Shown: piece by piece, positions 49,831 through 61,302 of the stretch
Position numbering within the stretch: the stretch's first letter is position 1
Layout: the number at the start of each line of letters is the position of its first letter
Origin: Odontesthes bonariensis
Taxonomy: Eukaryota; Chordata; Actinopteri; Atheriniformes; Atherinopsidae
Assembly (NCBI RefSeq): GCF_027942865.1
Contig: NC_134515.1
Span: 11,089,339 to 11,153,338 of the forward strand
Length of the DNA: 64,000 bases
Direction of reading: 5' to 3'
Notes under the pieces: generated by a model
Told to the model about the DNA's origin: nothing
Seen by the model: the letters and a program-made list of their open reading frames with translations, nothing else
Database searches by the model: none
Position numbers and translations under genes: made by a program

Positions 49831-50402
49831 TTAAAGTTTGTCCATCATGCGCTCAAACCGAGCTAAAAAGCGCTCCGTCTTCTGCTCCGTCTCCTCGTGG
49901 CGCTTCTGCTCCTTCAGGCTCTCCTGTATCAGGTAATCCATTATGGGATTGGACTTCCTACTTCTTTTTGGGGATGGGGATGACTTTAGAAACCGATCTT
50001 CGTTTTCGGCGCTAAACCTGATCAGGCTCTTTGTTTGTGCTTGAGTCCCTGTGAATCACAGTCACGTATATGAATACTTGTGATAATAGGTAGCGAAATG
50101 ACGCACACGTCACTCAAAAGGAACTTCTCTGTGGTTAACCAAAGGCATTGCTTGTAAATAGTCGAGTTACAATTTAAAAAACGACAACTCTTTCGCAGCA
50201 CCTTCACATGCATTGACCGATTACTCCATGTAAATAGCGACTTTTCCCATGCGTTTATAACAGAAAATAACTACACATTGCCACCATGTTAAACTCACAC
50301 AATACACCAGTTATCACAACCTAAAACGGTTAAAACAGTTAAATTATGGCAAAAAAAATAGAGCTACTTACATTTGTGTGGTCCTTTCTTTGCTTCTGCC
50401 AT
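49831..50402 (-). CDS. two-exon Myb/SANT-like short protein, probably Harbinger-associated
   Basis: Exon 1 (50402-50372) encodes MAEAKKGPHK with donor GTAAGTAG. Exon 2 (50048-49831) has acceptor TTCACAG, and the junction is in frame. The joined 82-residue product has KWTQAQTKSLIRFSAE, like the first helix of Myb/SANT-like domains, then a serine/lysine linker and a charged C-terminal helix (SLKEQKRHEETEQKTERFL). The middle of the DNA-binding domain is missing, so it looks like a shortened copy of the accessory protein found in Harbinger transposons. Function is inferred only. Confidence 0.6.
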
Positions 50403-50492
50403 GTTTAAAAACACTCGAGTTCTCCCGGTAGTCGCGTTGTAGGCCTACTCTGGGAGTGAGTAATGCGAGTGAGAGCGTGCAGGCAATACAAT

Positions 50493-51008
50493 TAGGCGTC
50501 CACTATTCCGGCACGTCAACGTAACTCGCCGGATTGGATGCCTAGTTGTCGCCGTGTTGCTACTACAGTGGGTGTGTACAGAGGGGCGTGTGAAATGGCT
50601 CCGGGGGAAAGTAAATAACTTGTGATTTTAACCAACCGAAGTTTCTCCCTCTAAAAATTTGAGTTTTGGAGGGAAATGAATGTGTATAAATCGTCAGCAA
50701 TGGAACATTATTTCATATTGTACCATGGATCCGGATCTGCGAGCGAGGAGAGCTGCTGTGCTGCTGCTGCTGCTGAGACACAGGAGATCACATGATCTAC
50801 TGCCATTGGATAACGCACTCCGTGTGCCGTGGCAAATTTGCATAAAGTTTGGCCGAGCCCAACTTTTTGACTTGCCGCAGGTCCGCCGCTCGCCGTGCCG
50901 GAATCCCAGCATGCTTTGCGAGCACGGCGACAACGATCGGCCGGATTTCATTGAAAATGAATTGAATGCGTTGGATACGGCTTGACGTGCCGGAATAGTG
51001 GACGCCTA
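50493..51008. mobile_element. short element with 27-bp inverted ends
   Basis: TAGGCGTCCACTATTCCGGC (27 bp in all, 50493-50519) recurs as a perfect complement at 50982-51008. Inside, a plus-strand frame from 50725 starts MDPDLRARRAAVLLLLLRHR, reminiscent of Harbinger transposase N-termini. No clear target duplication is visible. Confidence 0.6.
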
Positions 51009-51040
51009 CCCGTGCACCATGCTAGTTTCGACTGCGCAGG

Positions 51041-51183
<143 letters not shown>

Positions 51184-51364
51184 GTGAAACCTGTGCGTAT
51201 CTGTCCAAAGCGATGCTCTGTTCAACGAGCGTTCAAGGCGACTGCTTGTCAGGGGGCGCGCTGATTGGTCAGCAAAATAAGCCAATAACGTTCGGTGTGG
51301 GAGGGCTTCGATTTACTCTCTGACAGTCACCTAAGTTACCGCTCAAAACTGTGCATCCTGCGAA

Positions 51365-51613
51365 ATGGCAGAGGGTGAATCCTCGAGTGAAAAACGAAAA
51401 TATAAGACTCATTTTACAGCAGAATATACTAAAGTATATCCATGTGTAGTGAAGGTGAAGAATGATGACACCGTGGCGAGGTGCACTGTATGCAATAGTG
51501 ACTTCAGTATTGCCCACGGCGGACTTAACTTGAAAACCTTCATTCTTTATTGTGTGATTAATGAAGAAATAAACTCAAGACTCATGAAATGGATGTTTGG
51601 GCTTCTGAATTAA
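51365..51613 (+). pseudogene. truncated hAT BED-like finger ORF
   Basis: The 82-residue frame begins MAEGESSSEKRKYKTHFTAE and has ARCTVCNSDFSIAHGG, the CxxC half of a BED-like finger found at the N-terminus of hAT-derived fish proteins. It then diverges before the histidine pair (LKTFILYCVINEE), so the finger is incomplete. Confidence 0.65.
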
Positions 51614-51782
51614 ATGATTTGCATAGACAAATGAACATGAATGTGAACTAGCAGATTCCCATTTATTCTGCTCGTCATGTAAATACAAGTTTAGTCTTAT
51701 TTTCTAAATTAGTGACACTAATTTGTTGTTTTTATCTTTGTTCTGTCTGCTATTTATTGCTCTCAACGCCTGCCCTTTTCAG

Positions 51783-52010
51783 GATACTTGCACCCAAGCA
51801 TACCTGTCACTGCGCGCCCACTCTCATCTGCTGATCACTCTTTTCTCCCTCATGCTGCTCACAGGCATACCAGAGCTGAGTGCTGCAGAGGACATGCGCT
51901 ACCTGCGGGAGGAACAGAATGAGGCTGAGGCCAGGGGGCATTTTCCTCAACAGATCTCTGAGTGCGAGGAGAAGGGCTGGACTGTGCAGGCCAACTGGTG
52001 GCAGGCATAA
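51783..52010 (+). pseudogene. orphan last exon of a PI3K class IB (gamma-like) catalytic subunit
   Basis: After acceptor CCCTTTTCAG the frame reads DTCTQAYLSLRAHSHLLITL, then LMLLTGIPELS and GWTVQANWWQA before TAA. This matches the C-terminal lipid-kinase tail of PIK3CG by recollection (KAYLALR...LLI, KGWTVQFNW). AATAAA follows at 52177-52182. No kinase exons (DFGHIL-type motif) are visible upstream in the window. It is therefore either the last exon of a gene with a very long intron or a duplicated fragment. Confidence 0.65.
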
Positions 52011-52199
52011 AGTAGATTGCTTTGTTCCGAACAACCTCAACCCTGGAGGTGGTTAAATGTGTGTTTCTTCCTTAAACAACGCATCAAGGTGCAAACATAT
52101 AGTCTATATAACCTCATCCAAATCTCTGTGGCTGCTTTGTTCTCTCTTGGAGAGTTTTGTGAACTCCTGCTCCTCCAATAAAAGCTTGTGGATTAAACA

Positions 52200-53770
52200 T
52201 CTCCTGCTCCTGCGTCCTCCATTCTCTGGGCCTGACAGGACCACTGGACACTAAAACTTCATTCCAGTCTTAATTTTAGGAGGACTGAAACATTTGCACA
52301 TTTTTTTTTTTTGCACCATCCATCATTCCTTTCATTATGGCAACATTTTCACAACACACCCACACAGATTCTACCATCCCAAAGCTTTATTCAGAGGATG
52401 GTATTCTCAGGGTAAAGAGCTTGTGCCACATGTGGCCTTTTGGTGAGCTCAAACTGAAGAGGCCTTGCTGGAGAGATTTCCGCTCTCAGCTCGATTGTGA
52501 ATATGCTGCTTTTGAAAGGCTCGGAAATTTGCACACTGTTACCCTTCTGTTTTGTTCTCAATTGGTGTGTTTTGATGTGATTGATTTATGAACATTTATT
52601 CTCATAGAAGTGTTCGGGCACCCCATGTCACTATCACACTTTAAAATAACCCTCTCAGACAGACCACTCATCATACTCTGCATACTGTAAGAAAGCATTA
52701 AAAGTGGTTCATTTGGTCAAAAATGAGTCTTTTAGCTTTGATTTCTTTTTTTAAAGCTTGGTTTATTTTTCTAGTTTTCCATCTCATGCTCTGATACAGC
52801 AACCTTTCGTGTTGGTTCAAGGTTAACAACATCCACCACTAGATGGAGCTGTTATGTTAAAGTTTGCTCTACAACATAATAGGGGGGAAATACTTTGACC
52901 ATTATGTGTAAATACACATCAATAAGCAAAAGTGAATCCTACAGAAATATTAGAAGTTGTTTTTTGTGCTTTTATTCAACAGTTTTGTTGTCTTCTAGCT
53001 GTTCTAACCGGACATTTACATACTGCAAATTAATAAAAAAAACAACAAAGAAATCTGATTGAATCATTTCTCATACATAATTTGGAATCACTGAAGATAT
53101 TTTGGATGGAAATATGCACAAATCATCTCCATCTCTCCCTCATTGATGTGGGAAGAAGTCACAAAGATAAGTAGAACAGAAAGCCACGGTGAGTATACTG
53201 TCAAATCTGGATTACAGATACTGTCAGCGTCATATAAAGTGGATAAAAGATTAGAATATATGAAATATTCCTGGTATATTCCCAAATCTATGTAAAAGAT
53301 ATGGAACCAACATTATTTTTGATGGTCTTAAAGTTGTGGAGCTATTGCTGACTGCTTTTCAGGATGTTTCTCAGAAAAACTTATTTGACATTTTCCATGT
53401 CACAGTCATTTAAATTTAAATAATTATTTATTAATTACTTATTAATTTAAAGTAAAGGCAAGATGGGTATTTAATGGACCACATAGACTTAAAACTATAA
53501 ACAAAGCCTATTTCTAATTTATCTCAGTGACAGACTGTCTTTAAAATGCTGAGTCCACAACGTCAATGTAGCACACTTTCTGCTCTGTGGGTGTGCATGT
53601 GAAAAATAAACATGTTCTTTTCATTCTGAGGTTTTATGAAGGTGGAATAAAGAATCCTGCTGTAAACACAGGTATCGAAATGAGGTAAATACAACCGCTG
53701 ATGAACAACAACAGACACCGTGTCATTGTTTATTCAACAAAAACTGACACGGAAGCTGTTTTAAAGGCCC
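52200..53770. other. no gene recognised
   Basis: Unique AT-rich sequence with short frames only (for example 52337-52591, no family recognised). A short SINE-like motif CCACTAGATGGAGCTG lies near 52834. Confidence 0.4.
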
Positions 53771-53774
53771 TAAA

Positions 53775-54185
53775 GTGAGGCTCTTATCTAAAGCTTGTAG
53801 GACCAACTTTAGCAGCAATAACTTATCAGTCTCTCACGTTGTTGCGGAGGAATTTTGGCCCGACTTTGTTACAATGCTGCCTGAGTTTTTTGCGGTTTGT
53901 GGGCATTTGTTTTTGACTGGACTGTTGCAACATCTAGACTCTTTTCTTTTTTTCAGTCATTCCAATTTCAGCCAAGTTTTGGCAGAACATCTTCACTTTA
54001 GCCTCGTCTGTCTGAAGGAAATTGTTCCAGAGAGGTTGGGTTTGTTCAGATACAACTTTGCAAACCAAAGCCGTGTTGCCAGGTTTTTTTTTTTTTCTTT
54101 TAGAGCAAAGAGGCTTTCTCCAGGCAATCCTTTCAAATAAGCCAAACTTGTTCAGTCTCCAAATTGTCTAAATAGTTTGTAAATG
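53775..54185 (-). mobile_element. Tc1 transposon fragment, internally deleted
   Basis: On the minus strand the sequence reads through KASLLSK-like and RLWFAKLYLNKP segments, which I recognise as the Tc1 transposase stretch before the WTDE catalytic aspartate. Frameshifts destroy the catalytic motif, and a large part of the DDE domain between 53935 and 54000 is absent. Confidence 0.75.
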
Positions 54186-54195
54186 GCCTTGAAAC

Positions 54196-54420
54196 TAGTG
54201 ATGTGTCGGTCGCGAACGATCCGGCTCTAAGAGCCGGCTCTTTGAAGTGAACGACAGGAACCGGCTCCACAATGGGAGCCGTTTTGGGATCCTATTTGGG
54301 AGCCGTTTTTTCTTTTTTCTTTCAGTAACTCGCTGTCTCTCCGCCTCCCTGTCGTTGCGCTTCGCTGCCCCCCTCACTCTCCCTCTCCCTCCCTTAAACA
54401 CCTTAAAACTTAAAAACTTA
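54196..54420. mobile_element. hAT-like terminal region
   Basis: TAGTGATGTGTCGGTCGCGA is followed by repeated GGCTC/GAGCC motifs (GATCCGGCTCTAAGAGCCGG). These match the other end of the element inserted at 59470-60223, so the same family is present. The partner end is not identified here. Confidence 0.55.
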
Positions 54421-55079
54421 AAAACAAAAAGCTTAAACACCTGGTGTTTCTCAACGCCAATCGTCTTTGAGTGATTTAATACAGTGAGTTCTTCATCTTT
54501 AGTGGTTCAAAACTTGTGTTGTTCACATGTTTTTTATCCTTCATAGTTTTATACTTTAATTTAATAGCACTGTATTTGATATTTGTATTGTGGCACCTTT
54601 TTTGTTATGAAGCTGCTTTAGTAAGTCAAGGTCTTCTGTTACTTTTTTACCGTTAATATAAGTTTTATGGATGTTTTTAGGTTCGCGTTTTTGGCGCGAA
54701 CGCACGACATAGTAGTAGCCTACAATAGAAGTAAATGCTATAGTTTGGATTCAAATAAAGAGCATAAGCTTACTACAACAGCTCTGTACTTTAATGCAGA
54801 AAGCAATTTTGTGGACAGGGAACACTGCCGTCCTGCCTGTAGGAAAACATTCACATAAGGGATACGTCTCTATTTACTAGAATAAAAGGTTGTTGTTGCA
54901 AACTTTATGGCTACTGTATGTGGATAGAACATTAAAATGTATTTTTAAAACATGGTTTTATTTATCTATTTTAGTCATTTTAAAGACTTTACCATCTAAA
55001 GTTTAGATAGTAAGCTATCGCAAAGACCGCCCTGGAGCCATCTATCTATGGCTCTGGACCGCCCTACTCAGTTTGAATT

Positions 55080-55615
55080 CCAAATAGTCTGCTGATTGGC
55101 CACCAGGTTGCGAGCGCAGTGAACAGGATCATTCCCTTTGGACGCAGCTGGGCACCTTTTGGATTCTGCTTGAGGACCTGTGATTCACTCTTGAAAAGGT
55201 AACATTCATTTTTGTTGACTAGTTAAAGTTGCACTATGTAGGATGGCAGTAAAGGCGTTTTTTTTCTTCTTCAAAATCAGTGAAATATGTGTTCTCCTAA
55301 TCTCTTGGACTAAGCATACCACTTTATTAGTGCAGCTTTCATTCATTGTTTCTCCATTCATTGTTTATATAGCATATCATTTGAACCAAAGATGAAATGG
55401 AATAAGTAAAATAGGCTACAATAAAATAAGTTGTTGTTTTAAATTCAGTTAAATGCAGACACACTCAAGTAAGTCAAGGGCCTATTGATAATGAGTTCCA
55501 TTGTTAGGTGAGCTATACACTATTTGCTATGCACTATATTGAAACGGTTCATATTTTTTCTATGCATGGAAATACAGTTTTGTTCTACTTGCTGAAAAAT
55601 CATCTCCTCACACAG
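55080..55615 (+). other. possible 5' exon region of the downstream multi-exon gene
   Basis: CTTGAAAAG followed by GTAACA near 55199 could end a noncoding exon. The first visible coding exon (from 55616) begins in phase 1, so a start exon should lie upstream, but I cannot identify it. Confidence 0.3.
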
Positions 55616-57500
55616 ATAACTACAAGCTGGCAGAGAAGAAATATGAGCAATATATGGTCAATTCCTGCACAGAGACAGATGATGGCACAGCCATTAACCA
55701 GAAAAGAGTGCGCAGGCCCCCCCGGGGATATTCCTCCAGTGAGGGTAAGGCCTCTTCAGTACAGACTGAATTATGTACAAAATTAAATAAATGTTTCCCT
55801 GTCAGTACAAATGATGGTCTTTCGTTGCAGATGAGTCAGCTCTTCAGCCAAGGAAGCAGGCCAGGAATGTGGGTCGATGTGAAAGCCCAGTTGGTAAGTT
55901 TGTCAAATAATTTTGCGTATCTTGGTGCCAACATCACAGAAATCACCCATTACATGTTATGTGACTAATCTAATTGGTTCTTTTTTTCTTTTCAGAACAA
56001 CACATTCCTTCACCATCATCATGTAAGCGTTTTCCCAATTGTGTGATGTATTGGCATAGGCTTCTGTTTTCAAATTACATTCATAAGAATCTCGCCATAA
56101 CATAATTGACATCTGTGTCATCTTTCTATGCAGGGCCTCAGAGCCGTGTAGCCGCCAGTCCCTCCAGCCATGCACCCAGCTGTCAGACGGGTGAAGACTC
56201 GGATATTGAGGAACAATCACTATTCCCGGAAGTCGAGGGTATATTTGCTTTGAATTATATATTTATACTATCTGATTACAAGCTCCTAACCAAGAAAGCA
56301 AGCTAACAATTTTCTTTTCAAAAACTTCAGGAATGACCCATGGCGATGAGCGGGGGGCATCAGGCATGGCTGTCCTAATAAAGCGTAAGCACTTGATACA
56401 CAATTGATGTTCACACAGCAAAAGTGTTTTGAGTGTAAAACTACAATGAATTTCATCTCAATTCTACCTTTAGTTATGAAGGAACAGAAGGCCATCCAGT
56501 TTCAAACAAGAAGAAGTAAGTACTACATGCACACATTTTCACATATAACAAGTATATTAATTTAAAAAAAATAATATCAATTCTATAATAAATACACCTA
56601 GCAATGGAAGAGCACATGGGGCGTGTGACCAGAAGGATGGAGGCTATCGAGAGGAGGATTGAGGGTTTGGAGAAGAAGTCGGACACGTTGGAGGCTGCTG
56701 TTATCTCCAACCCGCCTCAGCATCAGCCTCCTCAGCAGGAAGAGGTCCTGCTGAGTCAATGTCAAACAGTGGAGGAGCTGGAGGAGCTAGACAGGAGTCT
56801 GGCCCAACCAGAGAGAAAGAACCAAATGGTAATTAATTGGTTATAATTATATATGAAGATGTATGCATGTAATGTGTTTAATTTGAATAATGAAAGTAGA
56901 CCACATAAGCGCTGCATTTGTTTTCACTTCATTTAATTTGTTTTGTCTTTTTCTAGAAACGTTTCCTGGGAAGCCTGGGTGGGGCGAATCCGGGGGCCGC
57001 CGTTCGGCGCATTTTACGCCAGGTGGCAACTAATCAGGTCCTGGGGGAGTACAGCCTGAGGGGGAGGAGGGCAAAAAAGCCCTTCCAGGGCCTGGCCCTG
57101 TGCAACGTTATTACCGGTAAGTTTAACAGGTATTTTTTCCAATTCAGTGTTATGCCAAGTTTGATTGAGGTTTAAATGTGTAACTTTTTTTTAACTTTCA
57201 TTTAACTTCATTTCATTTCATTTGTAGAGGCCTGCATGCAGAACTACCCGCTAATGAAGGTCGCTGACATTGAGGAGTGCATTAGCCATGCACTGAAGTT
57301 TGCACAGAAGGTAAATGTAAACTTTAGTCTGTCATATCAATCTCTGAATAGTCACATTAATGAAATGAAATATTGGTACTAAGTTGGATTAAACCGTTTC
57401 ATATTCTTTTTAGGCCAGCTCCTCAAGACGGAACCACAGACTGAACCACACACCAAATACCACCACCAGCACCAGCACCAGCACCCACACCCATTTTTGA
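55616..57500 (+). CDS. multi-exon coiled-coil protein with DUF4806-like C-terminal region (5' incomplete)
   Basis: Ten exons: 55616-55744, 55831-55893, 55996-56022, 56134-56238, 56331-56384, 56474-56515, 56602-56828, 56957-57116, 57228-57310 and 57414-57500. Each is bounded by AG/GT and all junctions keep one frame (977 bases). The N-terminal part is serine/arginine/proline-rich (KRVRRPPRGYSSSE) with an acidic patch. Exon 7 encodes a strongly charged probable coiled coil (MEEHMGRVTRRMEAIERRIE). Exons 8-9 carry KRFLGSLGGANPGAAVRRIL and KPFQGLALCNVITG, resembling DUF4806, a domain of unknown function common in fish and often associated with transposons. It ends in a threonine/serine/histidine-rich tail. 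AATAAA lies near 57580. The start codon is not seen. Function unknown. Confidence 0.7.
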
Positions 57501-57694
57501 AGTTTTTTATTCTTGTAGTTAATTGTATTTTATTCATATTGTTTTTTTTGTTTATATTTTATTACAGTTGTTTTATTCAAATAAAACCATGCACCCACAC
57601 CCATTTTTGATGTTTATTCTTGTATTTAACTGTATTGATTTGGTATTAAACATTCTCGTCCTGCAACATTTGCCATCACTGCTTAGCTCTGAAG

Positions 57695-58373
57695 TAGGGG
57701 TGTGACGAGATCTCGTGGCACGAGATCTCGCGATATTAAACTCTGCGATATTTCTCGTCGCTTCAAAAATCTGTATCGTGATTTTTTTTTTGCTTGATCA
57801 CTTATTTATTTATTTTCATTACACCAGAGACGGTGAAAACTAAGAAAATCTTTGATTAGGCCTACACTACAAATGTTGTTAAGAGTTATACATGCATGTG
57901 CAACTCATTTAAATAATAGTCTGTTATCCAGCCAGAGAATGTGGACATGCTAATATTCTTAAAAAAGAACATGGCTGTGTAGTTGCAGCAAATTGACAGT
58001 CAGTGACATACTTGTTCAGGTTCTGTTTGCACTATTTGCACTCTGTATTGACAGAGAATAACTTTTTGTTTTGCATATAATATTGTTTGCACTTGAAAAA
58101 AGGAGAAATAATTAATTTTATTTATTTTATTTGAACTTTTATACATTTTTATTTTTATTTCAATTTGTAGAGGAAGAAGTTTCAAAGTTCATGCTTACAT
58201 CATGCATGTTGTTAAGAGTTATAAATGCATGTGCAACTCAGTTAAATAAAAGTCTGTTATCCAGTCATAATTTGTCATTTTAGTTTTCTTAAAATATCGT
58301 ATCGTATCGATCTCGTGAACCCAATATCGTGTATCGTATCGTCTCGTGAGATGAGTGTATCGTCACACCCCTA
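57695..58373. mobile_element. hAT-like MITE with perfect target duplication
   Basis: A 679-bp element with ends TAGGGGTGTGACGA and TCGTCACACCCCTA, flanked by identical CTCTGAAG octamers (57687-57694 and 58374-58381). Subterminal parts are rich in ATCTCGTG and TATCGTATCG. No coding capacity. It lies just after the DUF4806-like gene. Confidence 0.9.
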
Positions 58374-58399
58374 CTCTGAAGTAAATAGTTGTTGTGCAT

Positions 58400-58870
58400 T
58401 TTTACAAACTAGAAATACGACAACATTGTGGGAAAGAACCCAAATATGTAATCAACAAGGTTACTAGAATGTACATACATTCTAGTAACCTTGTTACAGA
58501 GAACGGAAATAAAACGTTTGACTTTGGTTCTCTAAAGGTTTGGTTATAACCAAACCAAAATCTACTACTTAAAAACGTTCCCTTTGGTTGTATAGGGGAA
58601 CCAACACATAATAAACAAGGTTGGGGGAACCTCATGAGAACGTCTAGGGAACCAAATATCTAACCAACAACGTTGTGGGAACCATATGGGAACGGCAAGG
58701 GAACGTAATGGGAACCACACACATAACGTTCTGGGAACCAAAATTAAACTTTCCTGCTAACCAAATTAGAACTGAAAAAAAAAATAAATAAATCAACGTA
58801 CTCAGAACCTAAAAACAACCAAGGGCTAACGTTCCAGGAACATTCTCGGAACGAAAAATTGTTAGTAGGG
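58400..58870. repeat. repeat rich in GGGAACC/GAACGTT motifs
   Basis: Many spaced copies of GGGAACC and AACGTT. A perfect 20-bp inverted pair (58454-58473/58476-58495) sits at its left. It may be a degenerate repeat or the 5' region of the retrotransposon that follows; no LTR or primer binding site could be recognised. Confidence 0.5.
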
Positions 58871-58904
58871 ATCCCGCAACTGTTCACATCACTCACCTGT
58901 CAAA

Positions 58905-60675
58905 ATGGACCCAGAGGTGGAGAACCTTCGGTTTGAGGTGAAAGGAACTCTTTTTCAACTTACAACAGACCAGCTAATGCAAATCAGTGACTTTTTGAAA
59001 ATATCAGGACCAAGAAAACATTATTGGCAAAACTAGAAATGCTCTTGTGTCCCACATCATCAAATATATTGAACGTGATTCGCTGAGTGAACTGGAAGAC
59101 GAAGGTATGTCAGAACTGTTGTGCATTGGGGACATGATAAACACCTTGCGAGAAGCTAGAAAAGACTACACGCCAGGAAAAGCAAGAGGAAATGGGGAAC
59201 AAGAGAAATTAATGAGAGAACTAGAGCAGCTAAAACTTATGGTACAACAGAAGGAGACTGAAATGCAAATGCAAGAACAAGCTAACAAAAATGCACAGAG
59301 TACAGTGAACAGTGAATTTGTCCGAGTTCACAATGCCTCTGCCTGCGCAAACAGTCCACCATGGCGCAAAGACTATAAAATTTCAGGTCAGATTGGCGAA
59401 CCTGGACAAAAGGACAGACTTACCTTCTCCAGCTTGGCTCGCCAAATTGAGAACGGTCTCAGTAAAGGGTAGAGATGGGATTTATGGCTCTTTTGGGGGA
59501 TCCGGCTCTTTATGGCTCGTTCCTTTCAAAGAGCCGTTCAAAAAACTGGCTCATTTGGCTCTTTTTTTTTTTTTTTTTTTTAAAGTATTTTAGGCTTATA
59601 ATCAATTTCCGCCATGTCCGCTCGTACCCATGGTTACTCCAAAGATTTTCTTAGTCCTATTTGACCGTCTCTGGTTACTCCACAAACGCAAAGTCCTGCA
59701 CACATCTGGGAATGCGGCAGAAATCATACATATTAGAAGAACTGTAATTTTAACACGCCATCTCCATTTGAAATCAAATGTAGCATGCTTGAAAACATAG
59801 TATGTAGAATCTTGGATGTTAAGTTGCAGTATTTGATCAATGAATATGGTTCGTTTGTTATTGCCATTTTATAGAATTCTGAGAAAGCCAAGTTTCCCTT
59901 GACTTCCACTGGGAGGCACCAGTAGCCAGTAAATGGCGATGCACGCATTGTAAATAACCACTGCTCACTCAGACACTCACTGCTCATGTGAAGGGCACGT
60001 GCAAGCTGCCTGCGCCCCCTACCCCCCCCTAGTCGTAGTTGTCCTATGTGGGGGGAATCCGCAACTAGATGTCCCCTGGGAGCTGCGTGAAACACGCATG
60101 ACAATAAAAAAAAAAAAAGAACGAGAAATAGAACGGCTCCCGCGCCGCCGCGACTCGGCTCCCTTCGTTCATATCAAAGAGCCGTTCAAAAGATCCGGCT
60201 CATTCGCGAACGTCACAACACTAGTAAAGGGTACCCTGAATCAGACATAGTGGACGCTGTTATCAGAGCCATTGTACCTGGCCTGCAGCTGCGCAGCTAT
60301 CTTGAGGGTAAAAGTGATCTGTCTCTGCCTAACCTTAGAAGGATCCTCCGCTCGCACTATCAAGAGATGAGCGCAACTGAGTTATACAAACAGCTCACCA
60401 CAGAAGTTCAGAGCAATAAAGAAGTTCCACAGAACTTTTTAATCAGAGCAATGGATCTAAGACAGAAAATATTGTTTGCATCACAGGACGCTGAGTCTAG
60501 CCTCAAGTATGACCCTGCACTAGTGCAGAACATGTTCATGCACACTGTACTCACAGGCTTACAAAATGACAACATCAAAACTGATCTCCAACCTTATCTG
60601 CTGCAGCCCACAACACCTGACGAGTTGCTTTTGGAGAGGTTAAATATGGCATGCGCAAATGAGAAAGAGAGATGA
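58905..60675 (+). pseudogene. retrotransposon Gag-like ORF, interrupted
   Basis: The first ATG at 58905 (MDPEVENLRFEVKG) runs into a stop at about 59034 because of a single-base frameshift in an A run. The frame at 59047-59469 then continues (IERDSLSELEDEGMSELLC) with a charged helical region. A hAT-like element interrupts it at 59470-60223. Gag resumes at 60224 (YPESDIVDAVIRAIVPG; RILRSHYQEMSATELYKQL), resembling a capsid-like region of Ty3/gypsy-type elements, and meets a stop at 60673-60675. Confidence 0.75.
59470..60223. mobile_element. hAT-like nonautonomous element inserted in Gag
   Basis: Flanked by GTAAAGGG (59462-59469 and 60224-60231). Ends TAGAGATGGGA and TCACAACACTA are imperfect inverted repeats. 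The interior has many GAGCC/GGCTC copies, like 54196-54420. It disrupts the host Gag frame. Confidence 0.8.
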
Positions 60676-61302
60676 GATAAAAAGAGACAGACGGCACCAC
60701 AGCGACACACAGGTGTCCACGCTGTTCAGTCCAGCGATGCAAGTGGAGAAAAGAAATGTCCGGCTCGACAAAACATCACCACATTACCTTCAGATGTTCT
60801 GTCAGACCTGAAGGAAATCAAAGCAGATCTAGTGCTGTTGAAAGATCTCAAGGCAGAGGTATCACAGATCAGAGAGTGCATTCATAAGACAGAAGCTGTA
60901 CCAAAGCCACATCCTCCTGCTTGCAAAGGGACAGACTATGGGGCACTCAACCATCCAGCTTATGACCAGCCACAGTTCATGGCCTGGAACAAAGAGAGAG
61001 TACCAGCTTTCCATCAGCCAGGTGTACCAGTGCAGGAGAACCGAGCTGCTGGTCACCCAAGGTTCATGCCAGGAACCGCCCAGTTTCAGCAGGGGTTTGC
61101 ACCACAGAGATATCCAGTGTCACGTCCCCGACCGAGATGTTTTGTGTGCCAGCAGCGAGGAGAAGAATACTGCCAGCATTGCACCAGGTGCGGGAGTAGT
61201 GAACACTTCCGTGCAGGCTGCAGAGGATACAGAGGACTACCCAGCGCTGCAAGAGAGACTCATTTAAACGAGGAATGGTTGCCCCCGAGGGACAGGGAGT
61301 GA
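60676..61302 (+). pseudogene. retrotransposon Gag C-terminal region with CCHC knuckle
   Basis: The same frame as the Gag segment, after one stop. A helical stretch (SDLKEIKADLVLLKDLKAEV) leads to a proline/glutamine-rich linker, then CFVCQQRGEEYC and a CCHC knuckle CTRCGSSEHFRAGC, typical of nucleic-acid-binding nucleocapsid. It stops at 61300-61302. The sequence continues one frame over in a C run at about 61280. Confidence 0.75.
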
